From positions 1,054,001 to 1,118,000 of the forward strand of contig NC_015589.1 of NCBI RefSeq assembly GCF_000215085.1: 64,000 bases of DNA. The letters are read 5' to 3'. Shown piece by piece: positions 1-7,990 of the stretch. A program made the translations under genes and the position numbers. The stretch comes from Desulforamulus ruminis DSM 2154 (GTDB taxonomy: Bacteria > Bacillota > Desulfotomaculia > Desulfotomaculales > Desulfotomaculaceae). The notes beneath the pieces were generated by a model, which made no database searches, was not told where the DNA came from, and saw nothing but the letters and a program-made list of their open reading frames with translations. Position 1 is the stretch's first letter, and every line of letters starts with the position of its first letter.

Positions 1-1
1 T

Positions 2-763
2 GGGGAAAAAACCGGGATTGAAATACCCGGAGAGCCTGCCGGCGTTGTTCCTACCCCGGCGTACAAATACAAGCGAAATAAGGACTATCTGGATGCCATT
101 TATAATCCTAAATTTAAAGCGGTGGAAGATAAATACCAGCCTTTGCTGGCCAATGCCGCCACTCCTGAGGAAAGGGACAAACTGGAAAAGGCCAAGGAAA
201 AGGAACGTAGGTCCATACAAAACCAATATGACCAGTACAAATGGGATTTAGACTGGCAGGTTTACGATACCCTGAATATGTCCATCGGTCAGGGTTACAA
301 TGAATACACGCCCCTGCAAATTGTCAATTATATCGCCGCCATTGCTAACGGCGGAACCCGCTGGAAGCCCTATCTGGTACAAAAGGTTACCCGTCCGGAC
401 GGTACGGTCTTAAAAGAATTTGCACCCCAGGAACTGGGACGGCTGGAGGTTAAACCGGAAGCCCTTAAATTATCCCAGGAAGGCATGAGGATGGTCATTA
501 CCCAGGGAACAGGTATGGGTGTTTACTCAGGATTTCCGGTGGAGGTGGCGGGTAAAAGCGGAACCGGAGAGGTTTTCGGACATGATAACCATGCTTTGTT
601 TGCAGCCTACGCCCCCTATGATAAACCGGAGGTGGCGGTAGTTACCGTAATTGATTACGGTGGCCACGGGGGTTCTGCGGCGGGGCCTGTGACCAGGGAC
701 CTGCTGGCCGCCTATTTTGGAGTGGAGTCAGGTTCCCGGCAAGTGTTCTACAGTCCGGAATAA
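2..763 (+). CDS. mrdA: Penicillin-binding protein 2 (transpeptidase), C-terminal part
   Basis: The reading frame is open from the window edge, so the N-terminus and the SxxK/SxN active-site motifs lie outside. Visible are KTGIEIPGE near the start, the helix region LQIVNYIAAIANGG, and the third transpeptidase motif KSGTGEV near 550. These are typical of class B penicillin-binding proteins that cross-link peptidoglycan during elongation. A lysine/glutamate-rich stretch of about 55 residues (roughly bases 65-245) sits between the KTGIEIPGE block and the following helix. The product is a membrane-anchored periplasmic-face enzyme. It precedes minCDE and rodA as in other Clostridia. A strong terminator follows, separating it from minC. 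Confidence 0.88.
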   Translation, partial: GEKTGIEIPGEPAGVVPTPAYKYKRNKDYLDAIYNPKFKAVEDKYQPLLANAATPEERDKLEKAKEKERRSIQNQYDQYKWDLDWQVYDTLNMSIGQGYNEYTPLQIVNYIAAIANGGTRWKPYLVQKVTRPDGTVLKEFAPQELGRLEVKPEALKLSQEGMRMVITQGTGMGVYSGFPVEVAGKSGTGEVFGHDNHALFAAYAPYDKPEVAVVTVIDYGGHGGSAAGPVTRDLLAAYFGVESGSRQVFYSPE

Positions 764-793
764 TCCCAAAATGTCAGATTATCTCGCAATATC

Positions 794-820
794 GGGGCCA
801 TCAGGCCCTTTTTTTTATCC
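794..820 (+). terminator. Rho-independent terminator after mrdA
   Basis: GGGCC (795-799) and GGCCC (804-808) form a short GC stem with a 4-base loop, followed by nine T residues. It lies 30 bases after the mrdA stop and before minC. Confidence 0.8.
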
Positions 821-888
821 AACTTTAGAAGGATTTGGTTATTGGGTGTAGAATTCAAACTAAAGCGGCAATGCGGGAGGTAAAGAAT

Positions 889-1311
889 TTGACCAAGGAT
901 ACTGTAGCCAATTCGTCTGCATCAAGGCCTTCAACCGGTCATTTTCCCGTAGAATTGGAAGGATTGGTGGACGAAAATACCGTCTTAATCCAGAGAACAT
1001 TGCGTTCCGGGCAGAGCATATGCCATGACGGTAACGTCGTTGTTCTGGGGGATGTGAATCCCGGAGCGGAAATTGTGGCTTCCGGCAATATTATTGTAAT
1101 GGGGTCTCTGCGGGGTGTGATTCATGCCGGTGCGAAGGGCGATGCGGAGGCTATGATCTTGGCCTTTCGACTGAGGCCCACTCAATTGCGAATTGCCAAC
1201 CACATTACCAGGCCCCCGGAAGATGAAACTTCGGACCCAGATTACCCGGAGGTGGCCCGGATAAAAAATGGTGTTGTAACCATTGAAACCTTTAATTCTC
1301 AAATGAAGTAA
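889..1311 (+). CDS. minC: Septum site-determining protein MinC, C-terminal domain only
   Basis: The product matches the MinC C-terminal beta-helix domain, which dimerises and binds MinD: RTLRSGQSI, GDVNPGAEIVASGNI and GSLRGVIHAGAKGD are all present. The TTG at 889 is chosen because GGGAGG (875-880) sits 8 bases upstream. In-frame TTG 835 and ATG 871 are possible but have poorer SD spacing. At about 140 residues it is far shorter than the usual 210-230. The N-terminal domain that inhibits FtsZ polymerisation is not encoded here, and a terminator occupies the space where it would lie. minD and minE follow directly, so it is probably part of the Min division-site system. Confidence 0.85.
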   Translation: MTKDTVANSSASRPSTGHFPVELEGLVDENTVLIQRTLRSGQSICHDGNVVVLGDVNPGAEIVASGNIIVMGSLRGVIHAGAKGDAEAMILAFRLRPTQLRIANHITRPPEDETSDPDYPEVARIKNGVVTIETFNSQMK

Positions 1312-1339
1312 AAGCGACACAGTAAGGGGGACTTAAAAT

Positions 1340-2134
1340 ATGGGTGAAGTCATCGTAGTCACTTCCGGTAAAGGAGGGGTTGGCAAAACCACCACCACCG
1401 CCAATATCGGGACGGGACTGGCTTCTCTGGGTAAAAAGGTATGCCTGGTGGACGCTGATATCGGATTACGCAATCTTGATGTGGTCCTTGGATTAGAGAA
1501 CAGGATTGTTTATGATATTGTTGATGTTACCAGCGGGGTATGCCGTACCCGTCAAGCTTTAATCAAAGATAAAAAGTTTGAGGGACTCCATTTGCTTCCG
1601 GCAGCCCAGACCAAAGATAAAACCGCTGTGAACCCGGAACAAATGAAAGAGTTGTGCGAGGAACTGAAGAAAGAATTTGATTTTGTAATCATCGACTGTC
1701 CCGCAGGAATTGAGCAAGGCTTTAAGAATGCTATTGCGGGAGCGGATAAAGCCATTGTGGTAACCACGCCGGAGGTTTCCGCCGTGCGGGATGCCGACCG
1801 GATTATCGGTCTGCTGGAAGCGGCGGAAATCAGAGAACCAAAGCTAATTATCAACCGGCTTCGTCCTAAAATGGTTCGACATGGCGATATGATGAGCATT
1901 GACGATATGATTGAAATTTTAGCCATCGATTTGTTGGGTGTGGTGCCGGAGGACGAGCAGGTGGTCATCACCACCAACAAAGGGGAGACCGTGGTCAAGG
2001 ATGATAAATCGCAAAGCGGCCAGGCTTACCGCAATATTACCCGCCGGATTTTGGGTGAGTCTGTACCCTTGTTAAACCTGGAGGATAACGGTGGTTTTTT
2101 CAATGCTTTGAGGAAAATGATTGGACTCAAGTAG
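1340..2134 (+). CDS. minD: Septum site-determining protein MinD, membrane ATPase
   Basis: A 264-residue ParA/MinD-type ATPase. The deviant Walker A motif GKGGVGKTTTTAN is near residue 10, followed by LVDADIGLRNLD and the FVIIDCPAGIEQG switch region. The C-terminus (FFNALRKMIGLK) is the short amphipathic helix that binds membrane in the ATP-bound dimer. MinD positions MinC on the membrane away from mid-cell, and MinE stimulates its ATPase. The ATG at 1340 follows a GGGGGAC SD. The gene lies between minC and minE with little spacing, consistent with a minCDE operon. Confidence 0.97.
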   Translation: MGEVIVVTSGKGGVGKTTTTANIGTGLASLGKKVCLVDADIGLRNLDVVLGLENRIVYDIVDVTSGVCRTRQALIKDKKFEGLHLLPAAQTKDKTAVNPEQMKELCEELKKEFDFVIIDCPAGIEQGFKNAIAGADKAIVVTTPEVSAVRDADRIIGLLEAAEIREPKLIINRLRPKMVRHGDMMSIDDMIEILAIDLLGVVPEDEQVVITTNKGETVVKDDKSQSGQAYRNITRRILGESVPLLNLEDNGGFFNALRKMIGLK

Positions 2135-2150
2135 AAAGGGGGGTACCGGG

Positions 2151-2426
2151 GTGCTGGACTTCTTAAACAGGATTTTTGGCCGGGAATCAGCCAGCAGCAA
2201 GAATGTAGCAAAGGAAAGATTAAGACTGGTTTTGGTACACGACCGGGCCAATGTTTCACCTGAGTTACTTACGTCCCTTAAAAATGACTTAATCAAGGTT
2301 ATCTCGAATTACCTGGATATCGATGAAAAGTCCTTGGAAGTAACCTTGGACAGCAATGACAATCAGGTGGCCCTGGTGGCCAACATCCCTGTTAAGAGGG
2401 TAAAAAGAACCAAAAGTTTGGCCTAG
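2151..2426 (+). CDS. minE: Cell division topological specificity factor MinE
   Basis: A 91-residue MinE that begins at GTG 2151, 7 bases after an AAAGGGGGG SD (2136-2142). An in-frame ATG at 2121 overlaps minD and lacks an SD. The N-terminal amphipathic segment LDFLNRIFGRE and the anti-MinCD helix (AKERLRLVLVHDRANVSPE) are recognisable. The C-terminal part (YLDIDEKSLEVTLD) matches the topological-specificity domain. Presence of MinE implies pole-to-pole MinD oscillation rather than the DivIVA/MinJ anchoring used by Bacillus. A terminator follows immediately. Confidence 0.95.
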   Translation: MLDFLNRIFGRESASSKNVAKERLRLVLVHDRANVSPELLTSLKNDLIKVISNYLDIDEKSLEVTLDSNDNQVALVANIPVKRVKRTKSLA

Positions 2427-2449
2427 GAGGTGCTTTGCACCTTCTTTTT
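2427..2449 (+). terminator. Terminator of the min operon
   Basis: AGGTGC (2428-2433) and GCACCT (2437-2442) form a hairpin with loop TTT followed by TCTTTTT. It starts right after the minE stop codon. Confidence 0.8.
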
Positions 2450-2490
2450 GTTCGCTGGTTCTCTTTAAAACCTTTCCTGATCCCCCCCTT

Positions 2491-2517
2491 TTGTTTTGTC
2501 CTTCAATATTATATAAT
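2491..2517 (+). promoter_or_regulatory. Possible promoter of rodA
   Basis: TATAAT at 2512-2517 lies 35 bases before the rodA start. A -35-like TTGTTT (2491-2496) is at a short 15-base spacing. The position after the min terminator supports a separate transcript, but the -35 match is weak. Confidence 0.35.
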
Positions 2518-2551
2518 CTATAGGTTAAGATATTGAAAAGGGGGTGCTGCC

Positions 2552-3793
2552 ATGGTGGATAGACGCTTTGTAAAAAACCTTGACTACACCTTGATTATTG
2601 CTGTTTTTTTGATTCTCTGTTTCAGTTTGGCGATTATCAGCAGTGCAACCCTGGTCAGCAGTCCCAGGGATTTCAGAGAACACCAGGAAACCTTAAGTGA
2701 AGATGCATCGGGAATTGACGGCCAAGTGGCTGAGCAGCCCATTGGTGTTTCTATTTTGAAATATTCAAAGGTTTTTTTCAGTGACCTGGTGAAAAAGCAA
2801 ATCTTTATTATTTTTCTGGGCGTGCTGGTGCTGATCATTCTCCTTTCCATGCCCTATGAAGATTTGCGACGGCACCGAAAAGCCATTTATCTATTGAATT
2901 TAATTTTACTGTTAATTGTTTTATCTCCCATCGGCCATTCCGCCAAAGGGGCTACCCGCTGGATTAATGTAGGACTTCCTTTTTTATTGCAGCCCTCTGA
3001 ATTTGCTAAAGTTGCCATTACTATAACCTTTGCTGATTTCCTGGCCAAAAGGGAAGGGAAATTAAATAGCCTAAAAGAATTAATACCTTGTTTTTTGCAT
3101 ATTGGTATTCCCATGCTTTTAATTTTAAAGCAGCCGGATCTGGGAACCTCCTTGATCTTTGTTGCTATCACCTTTGGCATGCTTTTTGTGGCCGGGGCAA
3201 ATCCCAAGCTGCTGGCAGGGCTCTTTGTGGGGGGCTGGAGTACGGCCATTGCCTGGGTGTGGATGCATTTTAAATTTGGTTTATGGATTCCTTTGCAAGA
3301 CTATCAATTGGACCGGCTCCTGGTATTTCTTGACCCCTGGAAAGAATGGCACGGGTCAGGATATCATATCGTTCAGTCCCAAATTGCCATTGGCTCCGGA
3401 GGATTGACCGGCAAGGGCCTTTATAACGGCAGCCAGAACCAGTTAAATTTCCTGCCTGAACAGCATACGGATTTTATCTTTTCGGTGGTTGGCGAGGAGC
3501 TGGGATTCATTGGTGTCACCCTGCTGCTGTTCTTATTTTTAATTGTTTTATTCCGGGCCATACGAATTGCTTCCCAGGCCAAGGATTTATTCGGAGCCTT
3601 ACTGGCCACCGGAGTGGCGTCCATGTTAACCTTCCATATTTTAATTAATGTTGGCATGGTTTCCGGAATTATGCCTGTAACCGGTGTTCCGCTGCCCTTC
3701 TTCAGCTATGGCGGCAGCAGTATGCTGGCCAATATGATCGCCACATCCATGCTACTCAATGTCTACATGCGAAGACAAAAGATCCTGTTTTAA
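2552..3793 (+). CDS. rodA: Rod shape-determining protein RodA (SEDS glycosyltransferase)
   Basis: A 413-residue polytopic membrane protein of the FtsW/RodA/SpoVE (SEDS) family. This family polymerises lipid II and partners with a class B PBP, here probably the PBP2 encoded at the window start. Family motifs are visible: QPSEFAKVA, LKQPDLGTS, QHTDFIFSVVGEELGF, and GVPLPFFSYGGSS near the C-terminus. About 10 hydrophobic segments are seen. A polar insert of roughly 50 residues after the first membrane segment (SPRDFREHQ to KYSKVFF) is longer than usual. The ATG follows GGGGGTGCTGCC. RodA rather than FtsW is inferred from the mrdA-min context. Confidence 0.9.
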   Translation: MVDRRFVKNLDYTLIIAVFLILCFSLAIISSATLVSSPRDFREHQETLSEDASGIDGQVAEQPIGVSILKYSKVFFSDLVKKQIFIIFLGVLVLIILLSMPYEDLRRHRKAIYLLNLILLLIVLSPIGHSAKGATRWINVGLPFLLQPSEFAKVAITITFADFLAKREGKLNSLKELIPCFLHIGIPMLLILKQPDLGTSLIFVAITFGMLFVAGANPKLLAGLFVGGWSTAIAWVWMHFKFGLWIPLQDYQLDRLLVFLDPWKEWHGSGYHIVQSQIAIGSGGLTGKGLYNGSQNQLNFLPEQHTDFIFSVVGEELGFIGVTLLLFLFLIVLFRAIRIASQAKDLFGALLATGVASMLTFHILINVGMVSGIMPVTGVPLPFFSYGGSSMLANMIATSMLLNVYMRRQKILF

Positions 3794-3840
3794 TGGGGGT
3801 TCTTGGGGGTCCGGTTATCGACTTTAAAAAAATCGTCTTT

Positions 3841-4062
3841 AGGGGTTGTTGCAAAAGAACCGGGGAAGGTTTCTGATGCGCAGCCCCTTATTTAATAAAA
3901 AGGAATAGAACGCGGATTTAACGGATTATACGGATTTGCGCGGATTTTATTTAAAATTATTAAATCCGTGTGAATCCGCGTTCTATTAATTAGCCTATTA
4001 TTCGTTGGTTTCTCTGCCTGTTCTTGGCCTCGCTTTTAAAAAGTAGTTTTGCAACATTCCTT
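3841..4062 (+). repeat. MITE-like palindromic element, copy 1
   Basis: Imperfect terminal inverted repeats (GGGGTTGTTGCAAAA at the left; TTTTGCAACATTCC at the right) bound about 220 bases with no ORF. Inside, 3904-3987 is a large palindrome starting AATAGAACGCGGATTT and ending AATCCGCGTTCTATT, with several CGGATT units. A second copy in opposite orientation is at 24526-24769, sharing the flank GCGCAGCC..TTATTT. This accounts for most of the 430-base gap between rodA and spoIVFA. No transposase is visible. Confidence 0.7.
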
Positions 4063-4142
4063 TTTGATCCCATTCTTTTTAACCCATGGCTGAAAACCAA
4101 CAGCCGGACCCCAAAGAAATACCCTGTTAGCACAGGGGCTTG

Positions 4143-4173
4143 TCATATTTGTCCTACCCGGTAAATATACTGT
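4143..4173 (+). promoter_or_regulatory. Possible sigma-E-type promoter of the spoIVF operon
   Basis: TCATATT (4143-4149) fits the sporulation sigma-E -35 pattern (KMATATT). TATACTGT (4166-4173) is a partial match to the -10 pattern CATACAMT, with 16 bases between. It lies 50 bases upstream of spoIVFA. The spoIVF operon is sigma-E dependent in Bacillus, which makes the match plausible; the spacing is one base longer than usual. Confidence 0.45.
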
Positions 4174-4222
4174 ACTAGCCCTGGAGGCGGAAACAGTAGA
4201 AATACCCTGGGAGGAGATCGAG

Positions 4223-5077
4223 ATGAAAATTGGTCGATTTAATTTTAATTTCTTTAAGAAAAAGAACAAGGAACCTCTAAACAGTTATTATGCGTCCGAA
4301 GACTGGAACAACGCCTATTATTCCAATAGCCGCTGGAAAAGAAAAAAACCCAAAGCAGGCGGCTGGAAGACCTTCTACCGAATTGGCATTGCCCTGGGGA
4401 TCTTTGCCATTTTGCTGGCCATGAAAGAATCCACACATCCTTGGAGTGTACAGGCCAAAGAGGGTTTAAGGGTAGCCCTGACTACCGATTGGGATGTAAC
4501 ACCGGTCTTTGACCGGGTGGTGCAGGTCGGCTTAAAAACCGTCAATATGGATTGGCCTATGTTTGAGGAACTGGCAGGTCCGGTAGTCCCTGCGGTTACG
4601 GAGAGGCAAAGCAATGCTTCCTGGGCTGTGCCGGTATCCGGTCAACTGGTGCAGGAGTTCGGCTGGGTAAAAAGTCCGGAGGATAATCTGGAGCGCTTCA
4701 ACCCGGGAATTGATATTGCAGCGGAAGCAGGAACTCCCGTCAAGGCGGTACAGCCGGGAAGGGTTAGCCGTATTGGACATGACCGGACCTATGGTGAGTT
4801 TGTACTGATTGAGCACCGCAAGGGAGAGTATGCTCTTTATGCAGGTTTGACGGATATCACCGTGCAGGAAGAACACCAAATCCAGGCCGGCCAGGAGCTT
4901 GGAAAAGTGGTGGAGCCGGAGCAGGGTCAACCGGTTCTGCACTTTGAGGTGCGCGAAAACGATAAATTAATTGATCCTCTAAAGAAAATTAATCTTACTC
5001 CGGAGATCATCAAGGAAAAGACAACCCCGGGCGAAAAGGAAAGTACCAATAAAGGTACGGAGATCACCAAACCATGA
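4223..5077 (+). CDS. spoIVFA: SpoIVFA-like M23-family (LytM fold) sporulation protein
   Basis: 284 residues: a basic N-terminal cytoplasmic region, one membrane segment (IGIALGIFAILLAM, about residues 53-66), then an extracytoplasmic region ending in a peptidase M23/LytM domain (about 140-250). Catalytic residues look degenerate: the zinc-binding His of HxGxD is Asn (FNPGIDIA), and the HLH motif reads VLHFEVRE. This suggests a scaffold rather than an active endopeptidase. It overlaps the downstream M50 protease gene by 4 bases. In Bacillus, SpoIVFA holds and inhibits SpoIVFB in the forespore outer membrane; that role is inferred from family and context. A 15-residue charged tail follows the domain. 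Confidence 0.82.
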   Translation: MKIGRFNFNFFKKKNKEPLNSYYASEDWNNAYYSNSRWKRKKPKAGGWKTFYRIGIALGIFAILLAMKESTHPWSVQAKEGLRVALTTDWDVTPVFDRVVQVGLKTVNMDWPMFEELAGPVVPAVTERQSNASWAVPVSGQLVQEFGWVKSPEDNLERFNPGIDIAAEAGTPVKAVQPGRVSRIGHDRTYGEFVLIEHRKGEYALYAGLTDITVQEEHQIQAGQELGKVVEPEQGQPVLHFEVRENDKLIDPLKKINLTPEIIKEKTTPGEKESTNKGTEITKP

Positions 5078-5955
5078 AGGTAGGCCGGTTTCAGGACATT
5101 GAAATCCATTTTAACCTGTTGTTTCTGCTACTGTTAGGATTGTATTTTGTGGCAGGGGTTCTGGAAAAAGGTCTGATTATTTTTGCCCTGGTTCTTTTTC
5201 ATGAACTGGCCCATACTTTGGTTGCGAGAATCATGGAGGTTCGGGTCAGTGATATTGAACTGCTGCCCTTTGGGGGAGTGGCCAGAGTTGGTTATGAAAT
5301 TAGCGCGGAGCCACACAGAGAAATTGCCGTGGCTCTGGCGGGGCCGGTTTCCAATCTCCTTTTGATCGGCATGGCCCTGGGGTTAAAAAATTACGGCCTA
5401 TGGTCGGAGGAATATGGCCCGTTTTTTGTGCAAACCAATTTATTACTGGCGACCTTTAATTTATTACCGGCCCTTCCCCTGGATGGAGGCAGAATCCTGC
5501 GTTCACTGCTGGCCATTCACATCGGGGTTTCCCGGGCAACCTTGGTGGCGGCAAGGATGGGACAAGTTATTGCGGTGGCCGTGGCCTGTTTAGGGGTAAT
5601 TGGCTTTGCAAACCGGCTTTCCGGACTGGATGTAGTCATTATTGCTTTGTTTGTGTTTTACTCGGCCTCCAAGGAGAAAGGTTTGGTACCCTATCTGTTT
5701 GTGCAGCACCTGGCCCAAAAAAAGGAAGAGTTATCCAGGAACGGCGTTTTACCTGCAGAACAGTTGGTGGCCAAAGAGGATGTGCCGATCAAAGAAATTG
5801 TAAAGCTTTTTGTGCCGCAAAAATATCATTTGATTTTGCTCCTGAACGATAAGATGGAATACCTCGGACAGTTGAGCGAAGCCCAGGTGGTGGACGCTCT
5901 TTTCGCCTACGGCATGAATTATCCCCTGGGAAAATTGATTCATCCTACTAAATAA
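5074..5955 (+). CDS. spoIVFB: SpoIVFB-like site-2 (M50) intramembrane metalloprotease
   Basis: 293 residues with about six hydrophobic segments. The zinc site FHELAHTL is near residue 43, and the second metal-ligand region NLLPALPLDGGR is near residue 130. These are the two signatures of S2P proteases. A soluble C-terminal region of about 75 residues (from roughly residue 215) resembles a CBS-type module (VPIKEIVKLF..YLGQLSEAQVVDAL). In sporulation SpoIVFB cleaves pro-sigma-K. The ATGA overlap with spoIVFA means translational coupling. A terminator follows. Confidence 0.9.
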   Translation: MKVGRFQDIEIHFNLLFLLLLGLYFVAGVLEKGLIIFALVLFHELAHTLVARIMEVRVSDIELLPFGGVARVGYEISAEPHREIAVALAGPVSNLLLIGMALGLKNYGLWSEEYGPFFVQTNLLLATFNLLPALPLDGGRILRSLLAIHIGVSRATLVAARMGQVIAVAVACLGVIGFANRLSGLDVVIIALFVFYSASKEKGLVPYLFVQHLAQKKEELSRNGVLPAEQLVAKEDVPIKEIVKLFVPQKYHLILLLNDKMEYLGQLSEAQVVDALFAYGMNYPLGKLIHPTK

Positions 5956-5969
5956 TTTGGCAGAATGAC

Positions 5970-6002
5970 AGGGATCCTGTTGAACGGGTCCCTTTCTTTT
6001 TT
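5970..6002 (+). terminator. Terminator after spoIVFB
   Basis: AGGGA-TCC (5970-5977) pairs with GG-GTCCCT (5986-5993), followed by TTCTTTTTT. Confidence 0.65.
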
Positions 6003-6115
6003 GCAGGATTTAGTCTTTGGTATGTAGAAAGATGGCTAAGGAATATTTTTCCGCAGGGATTTTGGCAATAATATAGATAAGTGTTCTTTTATGGGCAAAT
6101 AATGGAGGCAGAAGA

Positions 6116-7990
6116 ATGCATAGATTGGATAAAGTATTGGCCCGGGTTCAAAAACCCAGCCGTTATGCCGGTGGCGAATGGAACGCGATAAAAAAAGACT
6201 GGGACCAGATGGATGTTAAACTGGCTTTTGCTTTCCCGGATGTTTACGAAGTGGGCATGTCTCATCTGGGTCTGCAAATTCTTTACCATGTGGTCAACAG
6301 CCGGGAGGATGCGCTGCTGGAAAGGGTTTTTGCGCCCTGGACCGACATGGAAAAGGAACTGCGCCAGGAAAAGCTGCTTTTATTCAGCCTGGAGTCTCAG
6401 CGTCCCCTTATAGATTTTGATATTGTGGGATTTACCCTGCAATATGAAATGAGTTTTAGCAATATCCTAAATATGATGGATCTGGCGGGTCTGCCGGTTC
6501 GCTCAATGCATCGGGACGCCAGCATGCCTCTAGTTATTGCCGGTGGTCCCTGTGCCTTTAACCCGGAACCTCTGGCCGACTTTATTGATCTTTTTGTCAT
6601 TGGTGAAGGAGAAGAAGTGATCCATGAATTGCTGGACACTTTTAAAGTGCTGAAAGCAAAGGGAATGGCTCGGGATGAAATGCTGCTGCAAATGGCACGC
6701 AAGATTCCGGGGATTTATGTACCCTCCCTTTACCGGGTAAATTATCAAGAAGACGGAAAAATTGACTCGGTGCTCCCTGTGAAGGAGGGTGTGCCGGCAA
6801 AAATTGAGAAGAGGATTGTCCGGGATTTCGATCAAGTGGCCTTTCCCACCAGCCCCATTGTTCCATCCATGGGCGTGGTTCACGACCGGATCATGCTGGA
6901 GGTGCTGCGAGGCTGCACCCGGGGCTGCCGGTTTTGTCAGGCCGGGGTTCTTTACCGGCCGGTAAGGGAGAAGAAACCTGAGACCCTGATGGGGCAGGTA
7001 GAAAAGATGATTCGCAGTACCGGCCATGATGAGATCTCCCTTACGTCCCTGAGTACAGCCGATTACACCGGGGTGGCGCCGCTGGTTAAAAACCTCCTGG
7101 ATGCCTATGGCGAGCAGGGAGTTAATGTATCTCTGCCTTCCTTGAGATTAGACGCTTTTTCCATTGATCTGGCCAAAGAGGTGCAAAAGGTACGCAAAAG
7201 CGGTTTAACCTTTGCTCCCGAAGCGGGTACCCAACGCCTCCGGGATGTCATTAACAAAAATGTAACTGAACAGAACTTGATTGATGCGGTCACCTCTGCC
7301 TTTCAAAACGGTTGGTCTTCGGTTAAGCTGTATTTTATGATTGGTTTGCCTACGGAAACCTACGAAGATCTGGACGGGATTGCCGCCATGGCCCGTAAGG
7401 TGGTTGAGATTGGCTACCAGTGCGGCGTTCCCAGAGGGCGTCTGAAGGTGACCGTCAGTACCTCCTCTTTTGTCGCCAAATCCCACACAGCCTTTCAGTG
7501 GGAGCCTCAGGATACCCTGAAGGAACTGCGGGATAAGCAGAGATATTTAAAGGAAAAATTAAAGGATAAACGAATCTCTTACAACTGGCACGATCCCGAA
7601 ACCAGTTTTCTGGAAGCGGTCTTTGCCAAAGGAGACCGCCGCCTGGGAGCGGTACTGGAAACCGCCTGGGCCAAAGGGGCCCGTTTTGACGGCTGGTCTG
7701 AACAGTTTCGCTATCCTCTCTGGCTGGAAGCTTTTGAACAGGAAAATTTGGATCCCCAATGGTACGCCTACCGGGAAATCAGCTATGAGGAGGTTTTACC
7801 CTGGGATCATATCGAGGCCGGGGTTAGCAAAAAGTTCTTAATCCGGGAACATAAAAAAGCTTTAGCACAGCAGCCCACCATCGATTGTCGCAGTGGACGT
7901 TGCACCGGCTGCGGGCTTTGCCCTGCGCTGGAGATTAAACCAAGCATACTGGGAGGTGCGGACATTGCCCCGCTACAGGGTGAAATATAG
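6116..7990 (+). CDS. Radical SAM protein of the TIGR03960 family (B12-binding-like N-terminus)
   Basis: 624 residues. The N-terminal third (AFPDVYEVGMSHLG, later VIAGGPCAFNPEPLADFID and VIGEGEE) resembles the B12-binding/radical SAM arrangement. The radical SAM cysteine motif is RGCTRGCRFCQAG near residue 265. The end carries a further cysteine cluster (CRSGRCTGCGLC), perhaps an auxiliary Fe-S site. It overlaps the following DUF2344 gene by 26 bases. In many bacteria the two parts are fused or adjacent upstream of rng, as here. The biochemical role is not established; the conserved neighbourhood suggests RNA or ribosome modification. Confidence 0.88.
   Translation: MHRLDKVLARVQKPSRYAGGEWNAIKKDWDQMDVKLAFAFPDVYEVGMSHLGLQILYHVVNSREDALLERVFAPWTDMEKELRQEKLLLFSLESQRPLIDFDIVGFTLQYEMSFSNILNMMDLAGLPVRSMHRDASMPLVIAGGPCAFNPEPLADFIDLFVIGEGEEVIHELLDTFKVLKAKGMARDEMLLQMARKIPGIYVPSLYRVNYQEDGKIDSVLPVKEGVPAKIEKRIVRDFDQVAFPTSPIVPSMGVVHDRIMLEVLRGCTRGCRFCQAGVLYRPVREKKPETLMGQVEKMIRSTGHDEISLTSLSTADYTGVAPLVKNLLDAYGEQGVNVSLPSLRLDAFSIDLAKEVQKVRKSGLTFAPEAGTQRLRDVINKNVTEQNLIDAVTSAFQNGWSSVKLYFMIGLPTETYEDLDGIAAMARKVVEIGYQCGVPRGRLKVTVSTSSFVAKSHTAFQWEPQDTLKELRDKQRYLKEKLKDKRISYNWHDPETSFLEAVFAKGDRRLGAVLETAWAKGARFDGWSEQFRYPLWLEAFEQENLDPQWYAYREISYEEVLPWDHIEAGVSKKFLIREHKKALAQQPTIDCRSGRCTGCGLCPALEIKPSILGGADIAPLQGEI

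Noticed and set aside
2584-2850. Antisense reading frames inside rodA and other conserved genes
   Set aside because: They are shadows of well-supported genes with clear family motifs and show no SD or domain of their own.
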